Shown: positions 8,523-17,876, numbered from the stretch's first letter. The stretch: 39,437 nt of DNA from an uncultured Odoribacter sp. (GCA_900544025.1 UQTM01000025.1:1-39437); one strand, 5' to 3'. Numbers and translations: made by a program. The notes: generated by a model not told the origin, from the letters alone.

Positions 8523-9692
8523 ATGCAGTATTTATTAATTATTTTCATTATTGTGACAATGTTTTCCGCTTGTCAAAACAAAGAAAAAGCAATCAGCACT
8601 TACAAAGACCGGGGCATACCTATCACTTTGGTAAATTTAAACATTGCCACGGATACACTCCCGCTAAAACTGACGGATATCGGGAAAGATTTAGAAGTCG
8701 TGCGATTGGAAACAACGGATTCGAGCTTATTCGGGAATGCCTCCTATCTCATAGGAAAGAAATACATCGTCGCTTTCTCTTCAGCCTATATCATATTATT
8801 CGACCGCAATGGGAAACATATTCGTAACCTTGCCATTCAGGGACGTGGGCCGGGAGAATACATTTTTATTGCCGGTAAAACATGGACACCTGACGAAAAC
8901 AGAATTCTTGCCATCGATTTTGGGAGGAATTTTATACATAGCTGGAGCATTCCGGACGGACAATACACCAAAATCCCCTTAGCACAAAAAGGAGCGGCAT
9001 ACGCCCTGACCATGCTGAACGACAGCATATTGCAAATTGCCAATATGCGTAATAAGCAAGCTAAATACAAATTATACACGCAAACACTTTCAGGCCGTTT
9101 TTTAGGAGGAGTCGATAACACAGGCGAAGAAGACGCCCGGCAAATCGACTTCAATAATAACTTATATAATACAGGCAGACAGCAGTATTACCGTCCTCAT
9201 CGCACGGATTCTGTTTTTCAGGTCGAACAAAACTCCCTACATTTGAAATACCGGATTCCGGTCACACCTGAACAGCAATTACGAATCGTACAAATCTCAG
9301 ACAACAAATTGCTGGCTTCCGTCTATCATGTTACAGGCAAAACGAGTAAACAGACCACAGTCCAGGGCAATCGGATAGGTTCCGTTTCATTCAGTGGTTT
9401 CAGAACTTTTTTTCTGGTCGATTTTCCAAATGAAAAAATCGCTCATTTCCAAACGATAGACAACGATTATTTGGGAACAAACCTACCGGCAGACAAATTA
9501 TCCTTTCAGGAAAACGGACAATTCTATATAGAATACCCGGCAAGCACACTTGCCACCCTTATCCCGGAAATATTGAAAAAAACGGAAATCGATAATACCG
9601 TACGCCAAAGAGTAGAAAAATTACAAACCGAACTTTCGGAAGAGGACAACCCTGTTTTAATCGTGGGAGCGGGTAATATCGCCAATCTATAA
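8523..9692 (+). CDS. 6-bladed beta-propeller lipoprotein
   Basis: This 389-residue protein begins with a lipoprotein signal (FSAC, Cys17). It continues as the Bacteroidales 6-bladed beta-propeller family (DUF5128/BF3164-like), recognisable from the N-terminal DIGKDLEVVRLET segment and the blade motif FDRNGKHIRNLAIQGRGPGEY. Such proteins are cell-surface or periplasmic lipoproteins of unknown activity, often near peptidase or transporter genes. It stands alone here, with a perfect-stem terminator after it. Function in detail is unknown. Confidence 0.8.
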   Translation: MQYLLIIFIIVTMFSACQNKEKAISTYKDRGIPITLVNLNIATDTLPLKLTDIGKDLEVVRLETTDSSLFGNASYLIGKKYIVAFSSAYIILFDRNGKHIRNLAIQGRGPGEYIFIAGKTWTPDENRILAIDFGRNFIHSWSIPDGQYTKIPLAQKGAAYALTMLNDSILQIANMRNKQAKYKLYTQTLSGRFLGGVDNTGEEDARQIDFNNNLYNTGRQQYYRPHRTDSVFQVEQNSLHLKYRIPVTPEQQLRIVQISDNKLLASVYHVTGKTSKQTTVQGNRIGSVSFSGFRTFFLVDFPNEKIAHFQTIDNDYLGTNLPADKLSFQENGQFYIEYPASTLATLIPEILKKTEIDNTVRQRVEKLQTELSEEDNPVLIVGAGNIANL

Positions 9693-9724
9693 AACCCAAA
9701 CCTTATCGGTATCGGATAAAACGA

Positions 9725-9763
9725 TTCGGGCTGGAAAAGTTAATTTTTCCAGCCCGAACATTT
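9725..9763 (+). terminator. Intrinsic terminator after the propeller lipoprotein
   Basis: Perfect 14-bp arms TTCGGGCTGGAAAA and TTTTCCAGCCCGAA (9725-9738 and 9745-9758) enclose a 6-base loop. CATTTTATTACATTTTTT follows. Confidence 0.85.
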
Positions 9764-9903
9764 TATTACATTTTTTGTTACTTTCGTCAATCGATGGCAA
9801 TGTAAAATCTATATCTACGAGATACAATTCGCACATTTAATAGAAAGCGATACGATTACCTTAAACGAACAAAACGGTTTTCTATTCGGTAGATTTCGAT
9901 AAA

Positions 9904-10101
9904 ATGAAAGAAAACATCGCTAAAATTGCCGGGGAACATATCACCATAGAAGGGAATGCCGACTATGAGAAGGCAACCCGGCTCATTCAGGAAAAAGGCA
10001 TTATTATCCCTGCCCTGCCAAAAGACCTCGACCGGATTGCAGAAGCAGGAATACCGAAAGACATTTTCTTTAAACAAGGTATAGAAATTTTAGGATTATG
10101 A
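9904..10101 (+). CDS. Unrecognised 65-residue protein, coupled to the glycoside-hydrolase-like gene
   Basis: I do not recognise this protein. It is a soluble-looking alpha/beta sequence rich in Ile and Lys with no signal peptide, and its last 4 bp (ATGA) overlap the start of the next gene, which argues for a real, coupled cistron. The frame stays open upstream to 9865 without a start codon, and those extra codons (encoding VFYSVDFDK before the ATG) read like protein. A second frame from about 9801 to 9899 also looks protein-like. The gene may therefore be the C-terminal remnant of a longer decayed gene. Confidence 0.5.
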   Translation: MKENIAKIAGEHITIEGNADYEKATRLIQEKGIIIPALPKDLDRIAEAGIPKDIFFKQGIEILGL

Positions 10102-13091
10102 AAAAACTATTATGCTTATTCGCCACGCTGTGTACTGCCTTTAGCGTACCGGCACAAGACGTTCAGCCTTCGGAAGTATGGTATGGAACGGATTTCTGGA
10201 CTCCCGACACTTTAGGAAACCACCGGGCAGTTGTCAAAGTAACGGAAAATACAGGGGCTGTACGTGCCAGTATTCCCTGGCGACGGAAAGATCACGATGC
10301 AGCCCGAAAAGGAATTATCATTGTAGATGCCGCTACCGGAAAACAAATCATAAATTTCTTCCGGGAAGCCGTCACCCGGGAAGAAGGCAAACTGATTTTC
10401 GAGCCGCAAACCGTTCCGGGAAATTACTATATCTATTACCTTCCCTATCACACCTCAGGAGGACCTTATCCCAGAGTGGAATACAAAAAAGAATCTACCT
10501 CCCCCGACGCTGCATGGCTGACAAAAACTCAAAAAATGCTGTCAACTTCTTCCGTGCCGGATGCCCGCTTCATACAATTTCAATCCAGAGGTGAATTCAA
10601 CAGTTTCTACCCGATGGAAATTGTCGCTACCTCTGCCGAAAAAGCAAAACTGGAAAAAGATTACACAGGTAAACCTTTCCTGCTTTTCCCGGAAGACCGG
10701 AAACATCCGGTGAAAATGTTTAAAGACATTCCTTATCGCTGGACGGCATCCGGAGCGTTTCGCCCGTTTGCCGCAGAGGCCGATCAAAACGAATACTTTG
10801 TATTTCAAATTGCTTTATGGGCGAAAGACCGGGAAATAGATCAGATAAAAGTTGAATTTTCCGACCTGCAAGGAAATAAAAACACCATCCCGGCCTCGGC
10901 ATTTACCTGTTTCAATCTCACCGGAACCGACTGGCTACAACGCCCTATGAATATTTCATATCGCGTTCCCCAGGGTGAAGTCCGCCCGCTATGGATCGGC
11001 ATTCAGATGCCGGTAGGTATCGCTCCCGGCATCTACAAAGGAAAAGTCACCGTTTTCGGGAACGAATGTCCTCCGGAAAACATCGAATTGTCAATCAATC
11101 TTACGGATCGCGTTTTAGAAGATAAAGGCGACAGCGATATATACCGGTTATCCAGATTACGCTGGCTGAACTCAGAACTGGCTTGCGATAATAGCGTAGT
11201 CAGACCGTTCACCCCGCTAAAAGTAAACGGAAAAGAAATACACTGTTTAGGCCGCTCCGTTCTGCTCAACGAATCGGGCTTCCCTGAAAAAATTTCCAGT
11301 TTTTTTACAGAAGAAATCACAACCATCGGTGAAAAAGTAACTCCTGTCCTTCACGCCCCTATCCGTTTCGTGATAGAACAAAATCGGAAAGCTCTTCCTT
11401 TGAAAAACGAATCTTTTCGATTCACTACCCAGGAAGACGGCCAGACAAGCTGGGAAACTCAAAACAAAGCGGGTGATTTCACGCTGACCTGTAAGGCTAA
11501 AATGGAATTCGACGGTTTTATGGAATATAAAATCACAGTCAAAGCCAATGAAACAGCCAAAGTAGAAGACATGCGGCTGGAAATTCCTCTAAACGGGGAA
11601 ATTGCCAAATATTGGCTCGGCATGGGACATACAGGTTCTTTCATCCCCGATAAAAATTCCTGGAAATGGAATATCAGGAACAACCAGGAAGGTTTCTGGA
11701 TAGGAAAAGAAAACGCCGGTATTCATTGCGTCTTCCGGGACGAACATTATGTAAGGCCGTTAAATACCAACTTCTATCAATCCAAACCGCTTATCATTCC
11801 TGAATGCTGGAACAACGGCGGCAAAGGGGGGATCGATTTTGCCCGTAACGGGAAAACCATGCAAGTAAAAGCCTATAGTGGAAGCCGTACCTTGAAAAAA
11901 GGAGAAGAATTGACTTTTATTTTCCTGCTTTCCACCACTCCATTTAAGCCTATCGATACCGATAAACAATGGACAGACCGTTATTTCCACAGTTACCAGC
12001 CTATAGACAAAGTGGTTGCCGACGGGGCAAACACCATCAATATTCACCACGGGAATGCGATTAACCCACACATCAACTATCCGTTTTTCCGTCCCGATTT
12101 TATGAAAGCTTACATCGACGAGGCACATGCCAAAGGCTGTAAAGTAAAAATCTACTATACGGTAAGGGAATTGGCCAACCGTGCCCCGGAACTTTGGGCA
12201 TTGCGCTCTTTGGGTAACGAAATTTTTTCGGCAGGAAAAGGAAACGGTTATTCCTGGTTGCAGGAACACCTGGACCAGGATTACATTGCCGCTTGGTTCG
12301 TTGAAAAATATACCGACGCCGCCATTGTAAACTCAGGGGTTTCCCGCTGGCACAATTTCTATGTGGAAGGCCTGAACTGGCTGGTGAAAAATGTAGGTAT
12401 CGACGGATTATATATCGATGATCTGGCTTTCGACCGCTCCACCATGAAACGAATCAGAAAAGTGCTGGATAAAGGTTGCCCCGCTCCCCGGATCGATCTT
12501 CATTCGGCCAATCAATTCAATCCAAAAGACGGATTCATCAATAGTGCCTGTCTTTATATGGAGCACATGCCCTATCTCGACCGCCTGTGGCTGGGAGAGT
12601 ATTTCGATTACAGCGCATCACCGGACTATTGGATGACAGAAGTTTCCGGGATTCCTTTCGGAATGATGGGAGAAATGCTGCAAGACTGCGGAAATGCCTG
12701 GCGTGGCATGGTCTATGGCATGACTTCCCGCTTGCATTGGGATGGCTGCGAAACGGCTCAATATCTTTGGAAAATATGGGATGAATTCGGAATGCAAGGC
12801 AGTAGAATGATGGGATATTGGGTATCTTACAATCCCGTTAAAACCGGAAACGATAAGATTTTGGCTACCTGCTACATAAAAGACAATAAAGCCATGATTG
12901 CGATTGGAAGCTGGGCAGAGCGGGATGAAGAAATTAAACTAAAGATCGATTGGAAAGCCCTGGGGATCGATCCCAAAACAGCGAAACTGCACGCTCCTGC
13001 CATCGAAACCTTCCAACCGGAAAAAACTTTTTCGCCTACCGATAAAATTAAAATAGAAAAAGGTAAAGGATATCTGTTGATTCTCGAATGA
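10098..13091 (+). CDS. Large secreted glycoside-hydrolase-like protein (DUF6067/GH123-type)
   Basis: This 997-residue protein has a cleavable signal peptide (about residues 1-19, ending VPAQ). The N-terminal half is beta-rich, and the C-terminal half looks like a TIM-barrel glycosidase: the segment around GIDGLYIDDLAFDR and the later LHSANQFNPKDGF and WLGEYFDY motifs are typical of the Bacteroidetes DUF6067 group related to GH123 N-acetyl-beta-galactosaminidases. It probably cleaves a host or plant glycan in the periplasm or outside. The family assignment is from memory of motifs, and neither substrate nor catalytic residues are settled. No SusC/SusD pair is nearby, so this is not a classical polysaccharide utilisation locus. 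It overlaps the preceding 65-residue gene by 4 bp. Confidence 0.7.
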   Translation: MKKLLCLFATLCTAFSVPAQDVQPSEVWYGTDFWTPDTLGNHRAVVKVTENTGAVRASIPWRRKDHDAARKGIIIVDAATGKQIINFFREAVTREEGKLIFEPQTVPGNYYIYYLPYHTSGGPYPRVEYKKESTSPDAAWLTKTQKMLSTSSVPDARFIQFQSRGEFNSFYPMEIVATSAEKAKLEKDYTGKPFLLFPEDRKHPVKMFKDIPYRWTASGAFRPFAAEADQNEYFVFQIALWAKDREIDQIKVEFSDLQGNKNTIPASAFTCFNLTGTDWLQRPMNISYRVPQGEVRPLWIGIQMPVGIAPGIYKGKVTVFGNECPPENIELSINLTDRVLEDKGDSDIYRLSRLRWLNSELACDNSVVRPFTPLKVNGKEIHCLGRSVLLNESGFPEKISSFFTEEITTIGEKVTPVLHAPIRFVIEQNRKALPLKNESFRFTTQEDGQTSWETQNKAGDFTLTCKAKMEFDGFMEYKITVKANETAKVEDMRLEIPLNGEIAKYWLGMGHTGSFIPDKNSWKWNIRNNQEGFWIGKENAGIHCVFRDEHYVRPLNTNFYQSKPLIIPECWNNGGKGGIDFARNGKTMQVKAYSGSRTLKKGEELTFIFLLSTTPFKPIDTDKQWTDRYFHSYQPIDKVVADGANTINIHHGNAINPHINYPFFRPDFMKAYIDEAHAKGCKVKIYYTVRELANRAPELWALRSLGNEIFSAGKGNGYSWLQEHLDQDYIAAWFVEKYTDAAIVNSGVSRWHNFYVEGLNWLVKNVGIDGLYIDDLAFDRSTMKRIRKVLDKGCPAPRIDLHSANQFNPKDGFINSACLYMEHMPYLDRLWLGEYFDYSASPDYWMTEVSGIPFGMMGEMLQDCGNAWRGMVYGMTSRLHWDGCETAQYLWKIWDEFGMQGSRMMGYWVSYNPVKTGNDKILATCYIKDNKAMIAIGSWAERDEEIKLKIDWKALGIDPKTAKLHAPAIETFQPEKTFSPTDKIKIEKGKGYLLILE

Positions 13092-13106
13092 TACACCTTA
13101 AAATTA

Positions 13107-13142
13107 AAAAATCCCGTTTCATGTGTTTGAAACGGGATTTTT
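13107..13142. terminator. Bidirectional terminator between convergent genes
   Basis: Perfect 15-bp arms (13107-13121 and 13128-13142) around the loop TGTGTT begin with an A-run and end with a T-run. It can therefore stop the rightward glycosidase transcript and the leftward TolC-HlyD-DUF2807 transcript. Confidence 0.9.
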
Positions 13143-13155
13143 CTTTTGAACACTA

Positions 13156-13920
13156 TTAGAATCGACTTATGGTAGAAGCTCCGGAAGTATGAACATTTAT
13201 TCTTCCGTCTCCCCGATAAAACAATTTTGCAGCCCCTGATCCTGAAATATTCAGTTGTTCGTTGGCACAAACTTTCAGATAGGCCGCACCGGATGCAGAA
13301 GCATTCAGGGTACGGAAAGCGAAATCACCCATATATACATGGGCAGCTCCCGAAGCTGTCGCCTTACCGGAGGTCGCATCTCCGCTCAGGGTTAAATAGG
13401 AAGCCCCGGAAAGTTCCGCATTTACAAGGGGAGCGGACAATTTACCGGAAAAGCGGGCAGCTCCCGACAAACTAAAATCGACATTTCCCCCCACTTCTAT
13501 ATGTCCTTCCAGGGTAACCGTTGCGGCTCCCGATAGATCTACCGACAATCTTCTCCCGGAAAAATCCCCTTCACCATTCAAACGGCAAGCTCCGCTTAAT
13601 CTTACACTTTCCAATGAGGAGCAAACGATCTCTGCCTGAAAACGGTCTCCGCGTTCTCCTTTGACCGAACCTTTGAAACCGATCTTCAATCTTCCGTTCT
13701 CATTGAGCGATACGGTAAACTGATTTTTGCAATGTGCAGGAATATTTACAACCATTCCCGTTTCCTCTCCCTGGCGTATCTTAATATCAAAAGCACCGGA
13801 TACATCTATTCCTGTGATTTTCTCTCCCTGGAAGCGGGATATCTCTATTTGCCCTCCTGTCTTTGCGCCTGCGGTTATGCCTAACAAAAGCAATACTGAA
13901 AAAAGAACTGTTCTTACCAT
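13156..13920 (-). CDS. Head GIN domain / DUF2807 secreted beta-solenoid protein
   Basis: This 254-residue protein has a signal peptide (about residues 1-19) and then the DUF2807 'putative auto-transporter adhesin, head GIN' domain. The latter is marked by repeated SGA-containing strands (at least ten SGA/SGAA/SGAS motifs between residues about 110 and 252) expected to form a right-handed parallel beta-solenoid. Function of the family is unknown. It lies 96 bp downstream of the HlyD gene on the same strand. I see no sigma54 element in the gap, so it is probably the third gene of the TolC-HlyD operon, which ends at the bidirectional terminator. Confidence 0.82.
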   Translation of the reverse strand: MVRTVLFSVLLLLGITAGAKTGGQIEISRFQGEKITGIDVSGAFDIKIRQGEETGMVVNIPAHCKNQFTVSLNENGRLKIGFKGSVKGERGDRFQAEIVCSSLESVRLSGACRLNGEGDFSGRRLSVDLSGAATVTLEGHIEVGGNVDFSLSGAARFSGKLSAPLVNAELSGASYLTLSGDATSGKATASGAAHVYMGDFAFRTLNASASGAAYLKVCANEQLNISGSGAAKLFYRGDGRINVHTSGASTISRF

Positions 13921-14016
13921 ATTTATTTCAATTTATTAAATTCATAAAATTAAAACCCCTTTTCTCTAAGACGTACAAGGTTTTAAAATGTTACAACTAA
14001 AAAATATTTTTTTACA

Positions 14017-15267
14017 TTATTTTAAAACCAAATGTTCGTTTTTGCCGAACACCTCGTATCCGGAAGTAATTACTTTTTCCCCGGGCTCCAGTCCTTCCAA
14101 CACTTGATAATATTGCGGATTTTGCTTGCCGATCTTTATATTGCGGCGATAAGCTTCCGTTCCGTCGGCACTCACAACGAACACCCATTGCCCTCCGGTG
14201 GTTTGATAAAATGCTCCGCGCGGAATCAAAACCGACCTGTCCGACTCGCCTAATTGCAGATTGATGTGATAAGTCTGTCCCGTCCGGATATTTTCGGGTT
14301 TATCGGCAATAAAAGTCAAATCCGTTTTAAATTGTCCTCCCTTTACATCGGGATAAACCTTTAAAACCTTTAATTCAAAATCCGTTCCCTGCCGTTCCAG
14401 TGAAGCCTTCAATTCCTTTTTCACCCGGTCGATATAATGCTCGTCGATCCGAGCCACTACTTTATAATCGTCCAATACATTCACAATGCCGATATTAGCA
14501 CCTTGCGAAACAGTCTGACCGATCTCCACATTCAACGTCCCTAACTGCCCATCGATGGGAGCCTTTACACTCAGATTATCATATCTTTCCCTGACCAATT
14601 TAAAATTGGCCTTCATATTTTCGAGACTCATTTCCATATTCTCGATCTCAATGGAACGATAAATAGAATCCTGTTTCTGTTTTTCGAGTACCAAAACATT
14701 ATTCCTCACAGCCATTTCATAATCCTCTTTCGACACCAAATATTCCTCTTTAGCGATCAGGTCTTCTTCATACAATTTCTTATCCTGCTCATATTTCCGT
14801 TTTTTCCGGGCAATATCCACTTCGTTTTTTAAACGGTCTTGCTGCAAAGCCAGCTTGTCTTTTTCCATTTGCAACAAAGTATTTCTAAGCAAATTTTGTT
14901 TTTCGGCCAGATTGGCGTCACTATCCAGGATCGACATGGCCAAATTAGGATTTTCCAGCCGTAAAATCACCTGTCCCTTTTTCACCATGGTTCCTTCCTC
15001 CACGATTTTCTCCACTACCCGTCCCGTCTCCAGCGGGCTTAACTGTACAAAAGTGATCGGCTCGACGTTTCCCATAATCCGGATATAATCGTTAAACACC
15101 CCGTCAGTCACTTCTTCTATTGTCACTTTTCCTTTTTCCACCCGAAGTGTCGAGGTATGATCGCCTAAAACCAGCCAACCGATAACGATCAGGACAAATA
15201 TCCCCCCGACGATATACGGTATATGCTTTTTCTTTAATCCTTTTTTCTGTTCAATAATCTTATCCAT
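14017..15267 (-). CDS. HlyD/MacA-type periplasmic adaptor protein
   Basis: This 416-residue membrane-fusion protein has one N-terminal membrane anchor (about residues 17-35). It is followed by a lipoyl half-motif (EEGTMVKKGQVILRLENP), a long charged coiled coil (about 105-230), the second lipoyl half (APIDGQLG) and a beta-barrel and membrane-proximal domain. It should link an inner-membrane ABC transporter to the TolC protein encoded just upstream. The pair is a standard adaptor/channel arrangement, but the inner-membrane permease is not encoded in this window. Confidence 0.92.
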   Translation of the reverse strand: MDKIIEQKKGLKKKHIPYIVGGIFVLIVIGWLVLGDHTSTLRVEKGKVTIEEVTDGVFNDYIRIMGNVEPITFVQLSPLETGRVVEKIVEEGTMVKKGQVILRLENPNLAMSILDSDANLAEKQNLLRNTLLQMEKDKLALQQDRLKNEVDIARKKRKYEQDKKLYEEDLIAKEEYLVSKEDYEMAVRNNVLVLEKQKQDSIYRSIEIENMEMSLENMKANFKLVRERYDNLSVKAPIDGQLGTLNVEIGQTVSQGANIGIVNVLDDYKVVARIDEHYIDRVKKELKASLERQGTDFELKVLKVYPDVKGGQFKTDLTFIADKPENIRTGQTYHINLQLGESDRSVLIPRGAFYQTTGGQWVFVVSADGTEAYRRNIKIGKQNPQYYQVLEGLEPGEKVITSGYEVFGKNEHLVLK

Positions 15268-15359
15268 AACTATTTATATTTATCTTTCCGGTCAAAACAA
15301 GGATACAACCCCGCTTGCCTGACCTTATTTTCAATACTGATACCTTTCCGCTATAAAAA

Positions 15360-16706
15360 TCACCCTCCGACCTTCGTTTGTAAAGGAACCCCCTTATAAA
15401 AATCTACCATCTTCTTTTGCAACACATAATTCAAACGCGCTTTTAAAAGATCGTATTTAGCCTGTAAATAATTATTGGCCGTCGTGTTTAATTCTATAAT
15501 CGTTATCAAGCCCTGTTCATATTTTTTTCTTCCGGCCCGATAAGCCAGCTCGCTAAACTTTTCTTTCTTAAGGGCAATTTCATATTGCTGAACCTGAGAT
15601 TCCAGATCGAGAATCGCCTTTTGTATCTCGGTATATATCGATTGTTCCGTTTGCCGATAAGAAATCCGGGCATTCTGGTAATTGTTTTTTGCCCTTCTGA
15701 GATTGGAATGGCGAGACAGGCCGGAAAAAATCGGAAGGCTCATATTAAATCCAAAATATTTCCCAATCCGGTTTTTATCGGAAATCTGTGTCCAGAAATC
15801 CCGGCCGTTCTGGCTGGAATAACTGCCGAAACTAATTCCTCCGTTCATTCCGAAAGAAGGTGCAAAATTGGCTTTGGTCGTATATTCTCTCAATTTATAA
15901 ATACGAACGTCATACCCTGCCACCAATGCTTCGGGCAACGATTTCATCGCATTCGTATAAATAACATTCAGATCGTTCCCCTCTTTTACAGGCAAAATTC
16001 TATTCAAAGAATCGACACTCACTTCCAAATCGTTTTCCTCCTGATAATTCATCAAATGTTTCAAAGACACCTGAGCATTTGCCCGGTTATTCTGATAGGA
16101 GATCAACAGGTATTCGTCAGAAGCCTGTTGTGCCTGAATATCGAAAAGATCACTCTTGGGACGGCGTCCCAGTTCATATTCCCGTTGAATCTTTTTTAGC
16201 TGCAAATTGGTATTTTCCAACTGTTCCAAAGTGATTTTAATCTGCTCTTCCGCATATACTAAAGTGAAAAAAGCTCTCATCACCTGTTCTGCGATGTCGT
16301 TTGCCAGCTGTTCAGTGTATTCCAATCCCTGCAATTTAGCGATCTTCGCCATCCTCACCCGATTAACCCCACTAAAGCCCGCAAACAAGGTTACCCCTCC
16401 TCCTATTCCCAATCCTCCCAAAGTTTTATACTGCATATTACCATACGTATTTGTTTCCGGATCGATGCTACGTCCATAATTGTAAGAAAAAGAAGGTGAA
16501 AAATTATTTACCGACGGAAGCAATCCCAAAGCAGCATCACGCACCTCTAAACGCCTATTGTCGTTTTGAAGCTTTTGTTGCTGCATTTTCAGGCTCTGTT
16601 CCACACCATAGTCGATACAATCCTGCAAAGTCCATTTCTTTTCTTGGGTATATCCTGTTCTCATTCCCAGAACTAAAACCCCAAATATAAAAATCCTAAA
16701 AATCAT
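15360..16706 (-). CDS. TolC family outer-membrane efflux protein
   Basis: This 448-residue protein has a signal peptide (MIFRIFIFG... to about residue 21) and the two outer-membrane-factor repeats, with long heptad-like helices (about 130-200 and 330-410). It would form the outer-membrane channel for the HlyD adaptor downstream. The frame is open from 16757, but ATG 16706 gives the correct signal peptide. It is also the only start compatible with the -24/-12 promoter at 16754-16734, which would begin transcription near 16726. It is the first gene of the leftward operon. Confidence 0.92.
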   Translation of the reverse strand: MIFRIFIFGVLVLGMRTGYTQEKKWTLQDCIDYGVEQSLKMQQQKLQNDNRRLEVRDAALGLLPSVNNFSPSFSYNYGRSIDPETNTYGNMQYKTLGGLGIGGGVTLFAGFSGVNRVRMAKIAKLQGLEYTEQLANDIAEQVMRAFFTLVYAEEQIKITLEQLENTNLQLKKIQREYELGRRPKSDLFDIQAQQASDEYLLISYQNNRANAQVSLKHLMNYQEENDLEVSVDSLNRILPVKEGNDLNVIYTNAMKSLPEALVAGYDVRIYKLREYTTKANFAPSFGMNGGISFGSYSSQNGRDFWTQISDKNRIGKYFGFNMSLPIFSGLSRHSNLRRAKNNYQNARISYRQTEQSIYTEIQKAILDLESQVQQYEIALKKEKFSELAYRAGRKKYEQGLITIIELNTTANNYLQAKYDLLKARLNYVLQKKMVDFYKGVPLQTKVGG

Positions 16707-16733
16707 TGTTAAAATTTTAAATTTGAAAATCAT

Positions 16734-16754
16734 AACACCAAATCTATGCCAAAG
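16734..16754 (-). promoter_or_regulatory. Sigma54-like (-24/-12) promoter of the TolC-HlyD operon
   Basis: The minus strand reads TTTGGCATAGATTTGGTG. The -24 TTGGCAT is a strong match, and the segment resembles E. coli glnAp2 over most of its length. The -12 element has GT where GC is usual. The same GT occurs in the two sister promoters of this window. Predicted start is near 16726, 20 nt before the TolC ATG. Confidence 0.7.
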
Positions 16755-16807
16755 CAATTAAAATAATAATATTCAATATATTAGATACACATCACCATCT
16801 TTAGAGG

Positions 16808-16845
16808 TGTAAAAAAAATAGACAATATTGTCCTATTCTTTTACA
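16808..16845. promoter_or_regulatory. 38-bp palindromic enhancer (UAS) A
   Basis: Two 19-bp halves form an imperfect palindrome (15 of 19 paired): TGTAAAA at the outer edge, GACAAT-ATTGTC at the centre, TTTTACA at the far edge. The centre (16826.5) is 76 bp from the -24 GG of the TolC promoter, near -100. It shares about 20 fixed positions with the palindromes at 16999 and 24526. Confidence 0.7.
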
Positions 16846-16998
16846 TAACCTCCTCTCTGCTTATTATGATTCGACCCGTTTTTTCTAATCCGAATAAATA
16901 ACTTATTCTTCTTAAACCCGAAACCGTTCATTTTTTTCCTTACCTTTGTTTTAATCGTATGTACCAATCCATTGAAATCAAAAAAAACAATAAACATT

Positions 16999-17036
16999 TG
17001 TCAAACAAATGGACAATCTTGTCTATTTGTTTGACA
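16999..17036. promoter_or_regulatory. 38-bp palindromic enhancer (UAS) B
   Basis: Arms of 18 bp with one mismatch flank a central TC: outer TGTCAAACAAAT, inner GGACAA, then TTGTCTATTTG and outer TTTGACA. The centre (17017.5) is 77 bp from the -24 GG of the rightward promoter at 17091, near -101. Confidence 0.75.
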
Positions 17037-17090
17037 CTCTTTTTTGTATTAAAATAAACACAATTCAATAAAAATCAATATATTACATAG

Positions 17091-17108
17091 TTTGGCATAC
17101 ATTTGGTT
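17091..17108 (+). promoter_or_regulatory. Sigma54-like (-24/-12) promoter of the first MacB-type ATPase
   Basis: TTTGGCATACATTTGGTT is nearly identical to the divergent TolC promoter. The -24 GG is at 17094-17095 and the -12 position holds GT. Predicted start is near 17118, about 30 nt before the ATG. Confidence 0.7.
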
Positions 17109-17148
17109 AAAGAGTTGGAAAATGAAAAACGAAACTAATTAAGCAGCT

Positions 17149-17853
17149 ATGATAAAAATTGAAAATCTCAGCAAGGTATTTCGTACCGAAGAAGTAGAGA
17201 CTACGGCTCTGAATCATGTATCCTTACATGTAAAACCAGGTGAATTTGTGGCAATTATGGGACCTTCCGGTTGTGGAAAATCAACCTTACTGAATATTAT
17301 CGGATTATTGGATAATCCCAGCGAAGGAGAATACTATTTCAATAGTCAGGAAGTGGGGCATTTGAAAGAAAAGCAAAGAACCCAGGTCAGAAAAGGAAAC
17401 ATCGGATTCGTATTTCAAAGTTTCAACCTGATCGACGAATTGAATGTATATGAAAACGTAGAACTTCCCTTGATCTATCTGAAAAAGAAAGCCGGGGAGA
17501 AAAAAGAGCTGGTCAATCATATTCTCGACCGGATGAACATCAGTCACCGCGCGAAACATTTCCCTCAACAATTATCGGGAGGGCAGCAACAACGTGTCGC
17601 TATTGCCCGGGCCGTCGTTGCCGAGCCGAAATTGATCTTAGCGGATGAACCCACAGGAAACCTCGATTCAAAAAACGGAGCGGAAGTAATGAATCTGCTG
17701 ACTGAATTAAACCAGGAAGGAACCACGATCATTATGGTTACTCACTCCCAGCACGACGCTTCGTATGCTCACCGGATCATCAACCTGTTCGACGGTCAGA
17801 TCGTAACGGAAACAACGACCGAAAACAAGATGTATCCCAAAAATGAAAATTGA
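17149..17853 (+). CDS. MacB/LolD-type ABC transporter ATP-binding protein
   Basis: This 234-residue ATPase belongs to the LolD/MacB/FtsE class. Walker A is GPSGCGKST (residues 38-46), the signature LSGGQQQR, Walker B LILADEP, and the D-loop GNLDS is normal. Members of this class drive FtsX-fold mechanotransmission permeases that work with HlyD adaptors and TolC. The adaptor and TolC genes diverge from it, but no permease gene follows: the next gene is a regulator. Expression is probably sigma54-dependent through the promoter at 17091-17108. Confidence 0.93.
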   Translation: MIKIENLSKVFRTEEVETTALNHVSLHVKPGEFVAIMGPSGCGKSTLLNIIGLLDNPSEGEYYFNSQEVGHLKEKQRTQVRKGNIGFVFQSFNLIDELNVYENVELPLIYLKKKAGEKKELVNHILDRMNISHRAKHFPQQLSGGQQQRVAIARAVVAEPKLILADEPTGNLDSKNGAEVMNLLTELNQEGTTIIMVTHSQHDASYAHRIINLFDGQIVTETTTENKMYPKNEN

Positions 17854-17876
17854 AATAAAGTTTACAATTTTATCCG

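Noticed and set aside
10098..13091. Polysaccharide utilisation locus
   Set aside because: No SusC/SusD-like pair or other carbohydrate-active gene accompanies the glycosidase-like protein.
13324..13920. DNA-level tandem repeat in the DUF2807 gene
   Set aside because: The repeated SGA units are at protein level with diverged codons, as usual for this family; no exact DNA array or CRISPR-like structure.
15585..16199. 204-codon plus-strand frame inside the TolC gene
   Set aside because: Shadow of the TolC coding sequence; no domain.
16707..16757. Upstream start (16757) for the TolC gene
   Set aside because: It would put 17 extra residues before a good signal peptide and lie upstream of the predicted transcription start near 16726.
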